64,000 bases of DNA from Roseitalea sp. MMSF_3546. Lineage in GTDB: Bacteria > Pseudomonadota > Alphaproteobacteria > Rhizobiales > Rhizobiaceae. Below the pieces are notes generated by a model. That model was not told where the DNA came from. It saw only the letters and a program-made list of their open reading frames with translations, and did no database searches. The position numbers and the translations under genes are program-made. The DNA is taken from the NCBI RefSeq assembly GCF_030732865.1, contig NZ_JASHKB010000003.1, positions 1-64,000 of the forward strand. Direction: 5' to 3'. This document shows positions 8,796 to 17,582 of this stretch, piece after piece (positions within the stretch are counted from its first letter, which is position 1; each line of letters begins with the position of its first letter).

Positions 8796-8861
8796 ATTGA
8801 AACTCCGTGTCTTCCCATCAAGGTAGGCAGGGTGGCGGCGTGGCGCAAGGCAAAGCGGGCG

Positions 8862-9015
8862 TGCCCCTCATCCTTACCTTCTCCCCGCGAGCGGGGAGAA
8901 GGGGGCCTCGACCATCGCGGCTATCGTTTACCGCCGGCTGTATGCCGACACAAAGGCCGCTACAGTCCAAGTCTCCTTCTCCCCGCGAGCGGGGAGAAGG
9001 TGAGGATGAGGGGCA
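8862..9015. repeat. Palindromic intergenic repeat, family A copy 1 (MITE-like)
   Basis: A 154-bp element bounded by about 41-bp inverted arms (8862-8902 and 8975-9015). Each arm starts TGCCCCTCATCCT and itself contains the hairpin CTTCTCCCCGC..GCGGGGAGAAG. It sits between sufT and sufA. A second copy in opposite internal orientation lies at 10719-10874. It has no coding capacity and no obvious target-site duplication. Transcribed, it would form a very stable double-hairpin RNA. Confidence 0.9.
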
Positions 9016-9026
9016 ATGCACTGGTG

Positions 9027-9428
9027 TCAGTAGAGCCCCACCGCGATCTGCGCTTCCTCGCTCATGCGGTCGGGCGTCCAGGGCGGGTCGAAGGTCATCT
9101 CGACCTCGACATCCATGACGCCCTCGACGCCGCGCACGGCGTTCTCCACCCAGCCCGGCATCTCGCCGGCCACCGGACAGCCTGGCGCGGTCAGCGTCAT
9201 CTCGATCTTGACCGTCCTGTCGTCCTCGATGTCGACCCGGTAGATCAGGCCGAGTTCGTAGATGTCGGCCGGGATCTCCGGATCGTAGACCGTCTTCAGT
9301 GCGGCGACGATGTCGTCGGTCAGGCGCGCGAGTTCCTCGCGCGGAATGGCGGATTGTGCGCCCGGCGCGGCCGTGTCGGCCGGGGCCGGCTCGGCAACCG
9401 TGTTCGGTGTGGCTTGATCGTCCATCAT
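9027..9428 (-). CDS. sufT: SUF system assembly protein SufT (DUF59/MIP18 family)
   Basis: Fe-S cluster maturation factor encoded in many suf operons. An N-terminal Ala/Pro-rich lead (about 25 residues) precedes the DUF59 domain with VYDPEIPADIYELGLIY and TLTAPGCPVAGEMP. The conserved Cys is in the APGCP loop. The C-terminus TFDPPWTPDRMSEEA is characteristic of SufT. It lies 23 bp downstream of the sufS stop, which supports co-transcription. Confidence 0.94.
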   Translation of the reverse strand: MMDDQATPNTVAEPAPADTAAPGAQSAIPREELARLTDDIVAALKTVYDPEIPADIYELGLIYRVDIEDDRTVKIEMTLTAPGCPVAGEMPGWVENAVRGVEGVMDVEVEMTFDPPWTPDRMSEEAQIAVGLY

Positions 9429-9451
9429 GGCCCTACCCTATCAGAAAACCG

Positions 9452-10696
9452 TCATGCGAAAAACGTCTGCGCCTTCTCGAGCGCTTCGGCCAGCGCCTCG
9501 ATCTCGGCATGGGTGTTGTAGATGCCGAACGAGGCGCGGCAGGTGGAGGTTGCGCCAAAGCGCGTCAGCAGCGGCTGGGCGCAATGGGTGCCGGCGCGCA
9601 CGGCAACGCCCGACCGGTCGATGACCATCGAAATGTCATGCGCGTGCAGTCCCTCGATCTCGAAGGAGACGATGGCCGCCTTGTCCGGCGCATCGCCGAT
9701 GATGCGCAGCCCTTCAATGGCGCCCAGGCGCTCATGGGCATGGGCGCGCAGGTCGGCCTCATGGGCGGCGATGGCCGGGCGGCCGACGCGGTCCATGTAG
9801 TCGAGCGCCGCGCCAAGGCCGATCGCCTGGACGATGGGCGGCGTGCCGGCCTCGAAGCGGTGCGGCGGATCGGCATAGGTGACGCTGTCCTCGGTGACAT
9901 CGAGGATCATCTCGCCGCCGCCCTGAAACGGGCGCATCTCGGCGAGCCTGTCCTTGCTGCCGTAAAGCACGCCGATGCCCGAGGGACCATAGGTCTTGTG
10001 GCCGGTGAACACATACCAGTCGCAACCGAGCGCCTGGACGTCGACCGGCAGGTGCACCGCGCCCTGGCTGCCGTCGACCAGAACCGGAATGCCGTGGCGG
10101 TGCGCGATCTCGCAAACCTGCCGGATCGGCACGACCGTGCCCAGCACGTTCGAGACATGGGTGATCGCGACGAGCCTGGTGCGCTCGGTCAGCCGTTTCT
10201 CGAACTCGGCGATGTCGAACCGCCCTTCATCGTCGACCGGCACCCAGACCAGTTTCGCGCCGTGACGCTCGCGCAGGAAGTGCCAGGGCACGATGTTGGA
10301 ATGGTGTTCCATGATGGTCAGGACGATCTCGTCGCCCTCGCCGATGTTCGGAACGCCATAACCATGGGCGACCGTGTTGATCGCCTCGGTCGCCGATTTG
10401 GTGAAGACGATCTCGTCGACCGAGCCCGCGTTGAGAAAGTGCCGCACCTTCTCGCGCGCGCCCTCATAGGCCGCTGTCGCGGCGTCCGACAGGAAATGCA
10501 GGCCGCGATGGACGTTGGCATATTCGTTTTCATAGGCGTTTGTGAGCGCATCGATCACCGCGCGCGGCTTTTGCGCCGATGCGCCATTGTCCAGATAGAC
10601 CAGCGGCTTGCCATAGACCTGGCGATGCAGGATTGGAAAGTCGGCGCGGATGGCGTCGACATCGTAGCCGGCGTTGGAGATCGGGTCAGCGCTCAT
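9452..10696 (-). CDS. sufS: Cysteine desulfurase SufS (group II)
   Basis: PLP enzyme that takes sulfur from cysteine for SufBCD. The 414-aa protein has the PLP lysine in TGHKTYGPSGIG, the DGSQGAVH aspartate segment and the active Cys in RAGTHCAQPL. The short Cys loop is the group II (SufS/CsdA) form. No SufE is visible in the window, so the sulfur-transfer partner must be elsewhere. A family A repeat separates it from sufD. Confidence 0.96.
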   Translation of the reverse strand: MSADPISNAGYDVDAIRADFPILHRQVYGKPLVYLDNGASAQKPRAVIDALTNAYENEYANVHRGLHFLSDAATAAYEGAREKVRHFLNAGSVDEIVFTKSATEAINTVAHGYGVPNIGEGDEIVLTIMEHHSNIVPWHFLRERHGAKLVWVPVDDEGRFDIAEFEKRLTERTRLVAITHVSNVLGTVVPIRQVCEIAHRHGIPVLVDGSQGAVHLPVDVQALGCDWYVFTGHKTYGPSGIGVLYGSKDRLAEMRPFQGGGEMILDVTEDSVTYADPPHRFEAGTPPIVQAIGLGAALDYMDRVGRPAIAAHEADLRAHAHERLGAIEGLRIIGDAPDKAAIVSFEIEGLHAHDISMVIDRSGVAVRAGTHCAQPLLTRFGATSTCRASFGIYNTHAEIEALAEALEKAQTFFA

Positions 10697-10718
10697 ATCT
10701 GCTTGTCCTTGCGTGCCT

Positions 10719-10874
10719 GCCCCTCATCCTCACCTTCTCCCCGCCTGCGGGGAGAAGGGGTCGCCGAAAACAGTGCGTCGGCATTCGCAGCACGGCGCCC
10801 GGGTCGGGCAGGACGCGAGCCGATCTGGATGTCACCTTCTCCCCGACTGCGGGGAGAAGGTGAGGATGAGGGGC
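10719..10874. repeat. Palindromic intergenic repeat, family A copy 2 (MITE-like)
   Basis: A 156-bp element between sufD and sufS. The left arm (10719-10758) reads GCCCCTCATCCTCACC and then a hairpin CTTCTCCCCGC..GCGGGGAGAAG. The right arm (10833-10874) is its inverted counterpart. The internal part resembles the reverse complement of the copy at 8862-9015 around GTCGGCAT, so the two are the same element in opposite orientation. Confidence 0.9.
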
Positions 10875-10894
10875 GTTGCGAGACGACCGAAGCA

Positions 10895-12169
10895 TCACCC
10901 GTGCGCCTCGAGCCAGGCATCGATGCGCGCTTCGAGCGCATCGACCAGGGCTTCGTCCTTGAGTTCCTCGACGATCTCGGCGACGAACGCCTTGATCAAG
11001 AGGCCGCGGGCGGTCTTTTCGGAGACGCCGCGCGCCATCAGATAGAACAGGTGGTCATGGTCGATCTCGGCGACGGTGGCGCCGTGGGCGCAGACGACAT
11101 CGTCGGCGAAGATCTCCAGTTCCGGCTTGGTCGAAAAGCCGCCATGGTCGGACAGAAGCAGCGTGTTGCATGCCATCTGCGCGTCGGTCTTCTGCGCCGG
11201 CTGGGCGACGCGGATCTGACCCTGAAAGACGCCCTGACCCCTGGCGGTGACGACATTGCGCACGGTCTCGGTGGATGTCGTATGCGGCACGAGATGGTCG
11301 AGTTCCAGCGTGACGTCGCAATGGGCGTCGCCGCCGATCATGTTGACAGCGCGGAACGCCAGTTCGGCCCGTTCGCCGGTCGCCGCCGCATGCACTTCCT
11401 GGCGCACCAGCCGGCCCGACAGGTTGGCGATGAAGACCGTGGCCCTGGCATCCTCCTCGAGCGTCAGCCCGAGGCTTGCCAGATGGCTCGCCTGGGCGCC
11501 CTGCTCCTGCACGATGATCCAGGTGACATCGGCGCCCTTGCGCACGGTCAGTTCGGTGACGTTGGAGGCCAGTACCGCGTCATCGGTGCCAGTATGCCGG
11601 TCGACGAACAGCGCCCTGGCGCCCGCGCCGACCGTCACCTGGCTGCGCGTATGCACCTGCCCGCCGGCGTGCACGGACTGGATCTCGACGGGCGCCGCGA
11701 TCTCGGCATCATCGGCAACGCTCAGGCGCAGGCCATCGGAGACAAAGGCGGTGTTGATCGCGCCAACGGCGTCATCGGCCTCGGCCGGCGCCTCGAGCGT
11801 CACGCCGCCGACATCGGCGCGCAGGCTGTCGGCCATGGCGTCGAACTGAAGGCCATCGACAGCCGGTGTCTCGGCAAGCGCACCGTTGACGAGCGCGAAG
11901 CGCCGCGCGCCGGGCAGGATTGGGTCCACCGGTTTTGCCGGGGCATCGGCGCGCCAGGCCGGCACCGAGCTGAGCAGCCGGCGAAGGTCGGTGTAGTGCC
12001 AGGCCTCGACCTTTCGGGTGGGCAGTCGGTTGGCCTTCAGGGCAGCCACCGCCTTGTCGCGCGCCGAAACGGCGCCGGCATTGCCCGGCAGGTCGTTGCA
12101 GCGCTGGGCGAACAGGTCGATCAGGGCGGTTTCGGCGCCGGTCAGGGGCGCTTGGGCTTGAAGGTTCAT
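10895..12169 (-). CDS. sufD: Fe-S cluster assembly protein SufD
   Basis: Partner of SufB in the SufBC2D scaffold. The 424-aa beta-helix protein shows the conserved C-terminal block GGFSTKPELEIFADDVVCAHGATVAEID and the tail YLMARGVSEKTARGLLI. The His in CAHGAT is a known cluster-assembly residue of the family. It begins 12 bp after the end of sufC, so the two are certainly one transcript. Confidence 0.96.
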   Translation of the reverse strand: MNLQAQAPLTGAETALIDLFAQRCNDLPGNAGAVSARDKAVAALKANRLPTRKVEAWHYTDLRRLLSSVPAWRADAPAKPVDPILPGARRFALVNGALAETPAVDGLQFDAMADSLRADVGGVTLEAPAEADDAVGAINTAFVSDGLRLSVADDAEIAAPVEIQSVHAGGQVHTRSQVTVGAGARALFVDRHTGTDDAVLASNVTELTVRKGADVTWIIVQEQGAQASHLASLGLTLEEDARATVFIANLSGRLVRQEVHAAATGERAELAFRAVNMIGGDAHCDVTLELDHLVPHTTSTETVRNVVTARGQGVFQGQIRVAQPAQKTDAQMACNTLLLSDHGGFSTKPELEIFADDVVCAHGATVAEIDHDHLFYLMARGVSEKTARGLLIKAFVAEIVEELKDEALVDALEARIDAWLEAHG

Positions 12170-12181
12170 GGCGCGCTCCCC

Positions 12182-12937
12182 TCAGGCCGCCTGCTCGATG
12201 ACGCCGGCATAGCCCTGCGCCTCGAGCTGGGCGGCCAGCTCCTTGTCGCCGGTCTTCACGATCTGACCGCGCGAGAGGATGTGCACGGTGTCGGGGACGA
12301 TGTATTGCAGAAGCCGCTGATAGTGCGTGATCACCACGATGGCGCGATCGGGCCCGCGCAGCGCGTTGACGCCGTCGGCGACGATCTTCAAGGCATCGAT
12401 GTCAAGGCCCGAATCGGTTTCGTCGAGCACGCACAGCTTCGGCTCGAGCAGCTTCATCTGCAGGATTTCCGAGCGCTTCTTCTCGCCGCCCGAAAAACCG
12501 ACATTGACCGGCCGCTTGAGCATTTCCATGTCGATGTTCAGCGTCGCGGCGGCCTCGCGCACGCGCTTGATGAAGTCGGGCGTGGTCAGTTCGTCCTGCC
12601 CGCGCGCCTTGCGCTGCTCGTTCATGGCCACCTTGAGGAACTGCATGGTGGCGACGCCGGGGATTTCCATGGGATACTGGAAGGCCAGGAACATGCCGGC
12701 GCTGGCGCGTTCGGCCGGGTCCATCTCGAGGACGGACTCGCCATTGTAGAGGATGTCGCCCTGCGTGACTTCATAGTCCTCGCGTCCGGCGAGGATATAG
12801 GACAGCGTCGACTTGCCCGAACCGTTCGGACCCATGATGGCGGCGACCTCGCCGGCATTGACCGTCAGGTCGAGGCCCTTGATGATCTCGGTGCCATCCT
12901 CGGCGATCCGGGCGTGCAAATTCCTAATTTCTAGCAT
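12182..12937 (-). CDS. sufC: Fe-S assembly ATPase SufC
   Basis: ABC-type cytosolic ATPase that drives conformational change in SufBD. The 251-aa protein has Walker A GPNGSGKST (about 36-44), Q-loop AFQYPMEIPG, the signature SGGEKKRSEI, Walker B LCVLDETDSGLD and the H-loop ITHYQRLL. The gap of 570 bp between it and the small gene/sufB side holds the GIY-YIG cassette, an unusual separation of sufB and sufC. Confidence 0.97.
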   Translation of the reverse strand: MLEIRNLHARIAEDGTEIIKGLDLTVNAGEVAAIMGPNGSGKSTLSYILAGREDYEVTQGDILYNGESVLEMDPAERASAGMFLAFQYPMEIPGVATMQFLKVAMNEQRKARGQDELTTPDFIKRVREAAATLNIDMEMLKRPVNVGFSGGEKKRSEILQMKLLEPKLCVLDETDSGLDIDALKIVADGVNALRGPDRAIVVITHYQRLLQYIVPDTVHILSRGQIVKTGDKELAAQLEAQGYAGVIEQAA

Positions 12938-13059
12938 TTTTCCCTCTATGCGTCATTGCGAGGCATATCGCCCCTTGCCCGTTTTCCGTGCCGCCGGTCT
13001 ATCGCCAATACGGCACCGTTTTCATTCCATCTTTGTTTCGAGCGGGCGGCACTCAGCTC

Positions 13060-13096
13060 GTCATTCCGGGGCCGCGCAGCGGAACCCGGAACCCAG
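13060..13096 (+). repeat. Left inverted repeat of the GIY-YIG cassette
   Basis: This 37-bp arm begins GTCATTCCGGGGCCGCG and pairs with 13467-13503 with two mismatches. It overlaps the last 12 or so codons and stop of the nuclease gene. Confidence 0.9.
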
Positions 13097-13438
13097 ACCG
13101 CCTTCCTTCGCCTTCTCGCCACGATCGCGGATCGCGTCCGATGGATTGTCTCGTTCGTAGCAACTCTCCAGTAAATCCAACCAATCGGGGTTGAAGCCCT
13201 CGATCAGGTAGAGTTTCCATGCCCGCCGCCACTTCTTCAGTTCCTTCTCCCTGGCTATCGCCTCAACGATGTTGTCGTGCCGTTCGTACCAGACCAGTGT
13301 CGTGCAGCCGTACCGGCGCGAAAATCCCGGTGTCAGACCATCCCTGTGCTCCTGCGCACGTCCCTGAAGATCACTCGTCACGCCGGTGTAAATCGTCCCG
13401 TTGCGCTTCGACGCCATGATGTAGACCCAACCGGACAA
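13061..13438 (-). CDS. GIY-YIG domain endonuclease-like protein
   Basis: A 125-aa protein of the small GIY-YIG family (COG2827 type). The GIY-equivalent is WVYIM at residues 4-8 and the YIG-equivalent is IYTGVTSDL. A downstream Arg-X-X-X-His segment and the catalytic Glu in IAREKELKKWRR complete the nuclease core (about residues 1-95). The last 30 residues (EKAKEGGLGSGFRCAAPE) are non-domain sequence encoded partly by the flanking repeat. It is transcribed in the same direction as the suf genes. Substrate unknown. Confidence 0.88.
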   Translation of the reverse strand: MSGWVYIMASKRNGTIYTGVTSDLQGRAQEHRDGLTPGFSRRYGCTTLVWYERHDNIVEAIAREKELKKWRRAWKLYLIEGFNPDWLDLLESCYERDNPSDAIRDRGEKAKEGGLGSGFRCAAPE

Positions 13439-13466
13439 CCGCGTCTCTTACTCCCATTTCTCGGCT

Positions 13467-13503
13467 CTGGTTTCCGGGTTCCGCTACGCGGCCCCGGAAT
13501 GAC
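13467..13503 (-). repeat. Right inverted repeat of the GIY-YIG cassette
   Basis: This 37-bp arm is the reverse complement of the arm at 13060-13096 with two mismatches. It lies 28 bp upstream of the nuclease start and only 6 bp after the end of the small membrane protein gene. Confidence 0.9.
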
Positions 13504-13509
13504 GGCAAA

Positions 13510-13716
13510 TCAGTCTCCTTTCGACCCGAACAGCCCGCGGGCCGCAAAGCTCACGGCGGCGATGCCGCCGAGAATGCCGGCCGAGGTGTAGGGCGAACCG
13601 AACGGCGCCCAGAAATAACCGACGGCCGTGGCAACCAGGATCGAGGCGGCGCCGGCCAGCCGGACAGTGCCCGAAAGGTCGCGATCATCGCCCTTGTCCA
13701 CCATCATGCGCTCCAT
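13510..13716 (-). CDS. Small two-helix membrane protein in the suf operon
   Basis: Not recognised. The 68-aa product has a charged N-terminus (MERMMVDKGDDRDLSGT) and two hydrophobic stretches, about residues 19-38 and 45-60, with a final positively charged GLFGSKGD. It lies 75 bp downstream of sufB and immediately before the nuclease cassette, in suf orientation. The start may be Met1, Met4 or Met5. A role in Fe-S assembly is not indicated by sequence. Confidence 0.6.
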   Translation of the reverse strand: MERMMVDKGDDRDLSGTVRLAGAASILVATAVGYFWAPFGSPYTSAGILGGIAAVSFAARGLFGSKGD

Positions 13717-13791
13717 CAGTGCCAGGCGTGTGGCCTCGCCGTCGCCGCAAAGGGCCTGGCAGGACGGCCAGCAGCGTCCGCTACTGGCGCA

Positions 13792-15261
<1,470 letters not shown>

Positions 15262-15323
15262 GGCGATCTCCCTTCCGAACAATCCCATCGGCGGCGTTGG
15301 GCACCGCTCATTGGAGAATTTAG

Positions 15324-15352
15324 GTCATAGCGCAGTTTTGAAAAGTTCTAAA
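15324..15352 (-). promoter_or_regulatory. Candidate promoter of sufB
   Basis: On the minus strand TTTAGA (15347-15352) and TATGAC (15324-15329) are spaced by 17 bp, about 60 bp upstream of the sufB start. The match is modest, but the overlap with an iron-regulator-like palindrome supports it. Confidence 0.45.
15336..15352 (+). promoter_or_regulatory. Irr-box-like iron control element upstream of sufB
   Basis: TTTTGAAAAGTTCTAAA agrees at 13 of 14 defined positions with the rhizobial Irr box as I recall it (TTTAGAA-N3-TTCTAAA). It overlaps the -35 hexamer of the putative sufB promoter, where Irr would repress under iron limitation or tune the operon with RirA. The suf operon is a known member of the Irr/RirA regulons in alphaproteobacteria. 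Confidence 0.6.
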
Positions 15353-15462
15353 GAGAAAAATCTGACTGTTCTCTGCAAGTTTTGTCGGATGTGGGGACTC
15401 CCCGCCCCCAGACAAGGCCGCCGGCCAGGCCGGAACGGTTGCCGCGCCGGGTTTTTCGGTGG

Positions 15463-16608
15463 TCACGCCGCGCGCATCCGTCCGATCAGCGGTGCAAGCG
15501 CTTCGCCAAGGGCATCAAGATCGTCGGCGGCGCTTGACGGGCCGATCGACACGCGCACCGCGCCCTCCCGGGCATGAGACCCCATGGCCTCGAGCACGTG
15601 GCTCCTGCCGACCTTGCCCGACGAACAGGCCGAGCCCGACGAAACGGCGAAGCCGGCCAGATCGAGGCCGATGGCCAGCGTCTCGGCCTTCACGCCCGGA
15701 ACGGAGAAGAAACTGGTGTTGGCAACGCGCGGCGCGCCCGCTCCGTGGACGATCGCGTCAGGGGCGATGCCGCACAGCGCGTGTTCGAACCGGTCGCGGC
15801 GGTCGGCCAGCGCGGCGAACGCATCGAGCCCTGCCGCGGCCGCCTGGGCCGCCGCACCGAAGCCGGCAATATTCGCGACCGCTTCGGTTCCGGCGCGATG
15901 GCCGCGCTCCTGGCCGCCGCCGCCCATGAGCGGCATCGGCATCATCAGGTCCGAACGGGCGACGATGGCGCCGGCGCCCTTTGGCCCGCCGATCTTGTGC
16001 GAGGAAACGATCAGGAAATCGGCATAACCCTCTGCGACATCGACCGGAATGCGGCCCAGCGCCTGAACCGCATCGAGCACCAGCACGGCGCCGGCCTTGC
16101 GTGCCAGCGCACCGATTTCGGCGACCGGCTGGATGACGCCGGTCTCGTTGTTGACCCAGTGCAGCGCGACGAGCGGCGTGCCATCGCCCCGATCGTGCGC
16201 GGCAAGGGCGCGTTCGAGCGCGGCGAGATCGATCAGCCCGTTTGCGTTTACGCCGATCCGCGTGACGTTTTCGGGGGAGAAGCGACCGCCCGCAAGAAGG
16301 CAGGGATGATCGCTCGCGCCAACGAAAAGCCGGCCCATGGTCAGCGGCGCGCGGCCCATCGACCAGCCGGGGGTCAGAAGCGTGGCGGCCGCCTCGGTCG
16401 CGCCGGAGGTGAACACGACATGGTCGGGCTCGGCGCCGACGAGACCGGCCACCTGCCGGCGCGCCTTTTGCACCATGGCGCGCAGCGCGCGCCCGCTGCG
16501 ATGGACCGAGGACGCATTGCCGTTGACATCGAGCGCGGCAAGCATGGCCGAGCGCGCTTCGGGCAGAAGCGGCGCGGAGGCATTGTGGTCGAGATAGCGC
16601 ATGGTCAT
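15463..16608 (-). CDS. Cysteine desulfurase, NifS/IscS type (second desulfurase of the suf cluster)
   Basis: A PLP-dependent desulfurase of group I. The 381-aa protein starts MTMRYLDHNASAPL, has the PLP lysine in SSHKIGGPKGAG and the active Cys in the long loop SSGSACSSGKVGRSHV. It lies upstream of sufB in the same direction, but 200 bp with a promoter lie between. In rhizobia a gene like this commonly opens the suf locus. No Rrf2-type regulator (IscR) gene accompanies it here. It may supply sulfur to SufBCD or to tRNA thiolation. Confidence 0.93.
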   Translation of the reverse strand: MTMRYLDHNASAPLLPEARSAMLAALDVNGNASSVHRSGRALRAMVQKARRQVAGLVGAEPDHVVFTSGATEAAATLLTPGWSMGRAPLTMGRLFVGASDHPCLLAGGRFSPENVTRIGVNANGLIDLAALERALAAHDRGDGTPLVALHWVNNETGVIQPVAEIGALARKAGAVLVLDAVQALGRIPVDVAEGYADFLIVSSHKIGGPKGAGAIVARSDLMMPMPLMGGGGQERGHRAGTEAVANIAGFGAAAQAAAAGLDAFAALADRRDRFEHALCGIAPDAIVHGAGAPRVANTSFFSVPGVKAETLAIGLDLAGFAVSSGSACSSGKVGRSHVLEAMGSHAREGAVRVSIGPSSAADDLDALGEALAPLIGRMRAA

Positions 16609-16791
16609 GGCCGGCTCGCGCCGCTCGGGCGGCGGGATTTCCTTGATATTTCGGCTTCGTTGGTCATATGACGGCCTCCGCCCGCGCGTTCAACCATACA
16701 AAGCCTTGAATCGAGGCCGCAAAAACGCATTTCACAGGTGGAAACCGGCGCGCAACGGTCGGGCACAGGCCGGTTTTGCCGAGGAGATACA

Positions 16792-17472
16792 ATGCCAGAA
16801 GTGATTTTCAACGGTCCGGCGGGCCGGCTTGAAGGGCGTTACCAGCCCGCCAGCGACAAGACCGCGCCGATCGCGATGATCCTGCATCCGCACCCGCAAT
16901 TCGGCGGGACGATGAACAACCCGATCATCTACAATCTGTTCTACATGTTCCAGAAGCGCGGCTTCACGACGTTGCGCTTCAATTTCCGCTCGATCGGGCG
17001 CAGCCAGGGCGAGTTCGACCATGGCGTGGGCGAGTTGTCCGATGCGGCCGGCGCGCTCGACTGGGTGCAGTCCATGCATCCCGAATCGAAGGCGTGCTGG
17101 ATCGCCGGCTATTCCTTCGGCGCCTGGATCGGCATGCAACTGCTGATGCGCCGGCCGGAGATCGAGGGCTTCATCTCGATCGCGCCGCAGCCCAATACTT
17201 ACGACTTCTCGTTCCTGGCCCCCTGCCCGTCCTCGGGCCTGATCATCCATGGCAGCCAGGACCGGGTGGCGCCGCCCGATGCCGTGCAGGGTCTGGTCGA
17301 CAAGCTGCACACGCAAAAGGGCATCCTGATCACGCAGAAGACCATCGAGGGCGCCAACCACTTCTTCACCGAGCATTCGGACGTGCTGCTCGAGGAATGC
17401 GCGGGCTATCTGGATGCGCGCTTGCGCGGCGAGTTGGTGCCCGACACCGTCAAGAAGATCGCCGGCCGCTGA
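16792..17472 (+). CDS. Alpha/beta hydrolase of the COG2945 type
   Basis: A cytosolic hydrolase of unknown substrate. The 226-aa protein has [12 protein letters not shown] near residue 32, the nucleophile elbow in GYSFGAWIG (Ser near 107), an Asp in [10 protein letters not shown] and the catalytic His in GANHFF. It starts at an ATG preceded by GAGGAGATACA. It is divergent from the nifS-like gene; homologues next to the suf locus are common in rhizobia. Confidence 0.88.
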   Translation: MPEVIFNGPAGRLEGRYQPASDKTAPIAMILHPHPQFGGTMNNPIIYNLFYMFQKRGFTTLRFNFRSIGRSQGEFDHGVGELSDAAGALDWVQSMHPESKACWIAGYSFGAWIGMQLLMRRPEIEGFISIAPQPNTYDFSFLAPCPSSGLIIHGSQDRVAPPDAVQGLVDKLHTQKGILITQKTIEGANHFFTEHSDVLLEECAGYLDARLRGELVPDTVKKIAGR

Positions 17473-17582
17473 TGGTCGCAGGCCCGGCGGCCGGCGCCGC
17501 GGGCGGCTTGATCTGGGCGCGCGGCCGGGCCAAGAGGAGCGCGCGCCGGCCCGGCGCGGTGATGCAACCGGAAAAGACCCCG

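Larger units (their letters stand above)
13060..13503. mobile_element. GIY-YIG nuclease cassette bounded by 37-bp inverted repeats
   Basis: Left arm 13060-13096 and right arm 13467-13503 are inverted copies matching at 35 of 37 positions. Each begins GTCATTCCGGGGCCGCG from the outside. Between them lies one gene, a GIY-YIG nuclease, whose stop codon is inside the left arm. The unit of 444 bp sits in the suf operon between sufC and sufB. No target duplication is evident at the edges (CAGCTC and GGCAAA). The arrangement suggests a nuclease-carrying repeat element, but mobility is inferred, not shown. Confidence 0.7.

Noticed and set aside
8862-10874. CRISPR array
   Set aside because: The repeats are paired palindromes in separate gene gaps, not regularly spaced direct repeats, and no cas genes are present.
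9299-12934. A very long open frame (1211 codons) on the plus strand across the suf genes
   Set aside because: It is antisense to sufT, sufS, sufD and sufC, which have clear motifs. Its sequence has no domain and reflects high GC with few stop codons.
13061-13438. GIY-YIG gene as UvrC fragment or group I intron enzyme
   Set aside because: The ORF is complete at 125 codons with the small-family layout, and there is no intron-like RNA structure or UvrC C-terminal domain nearby.
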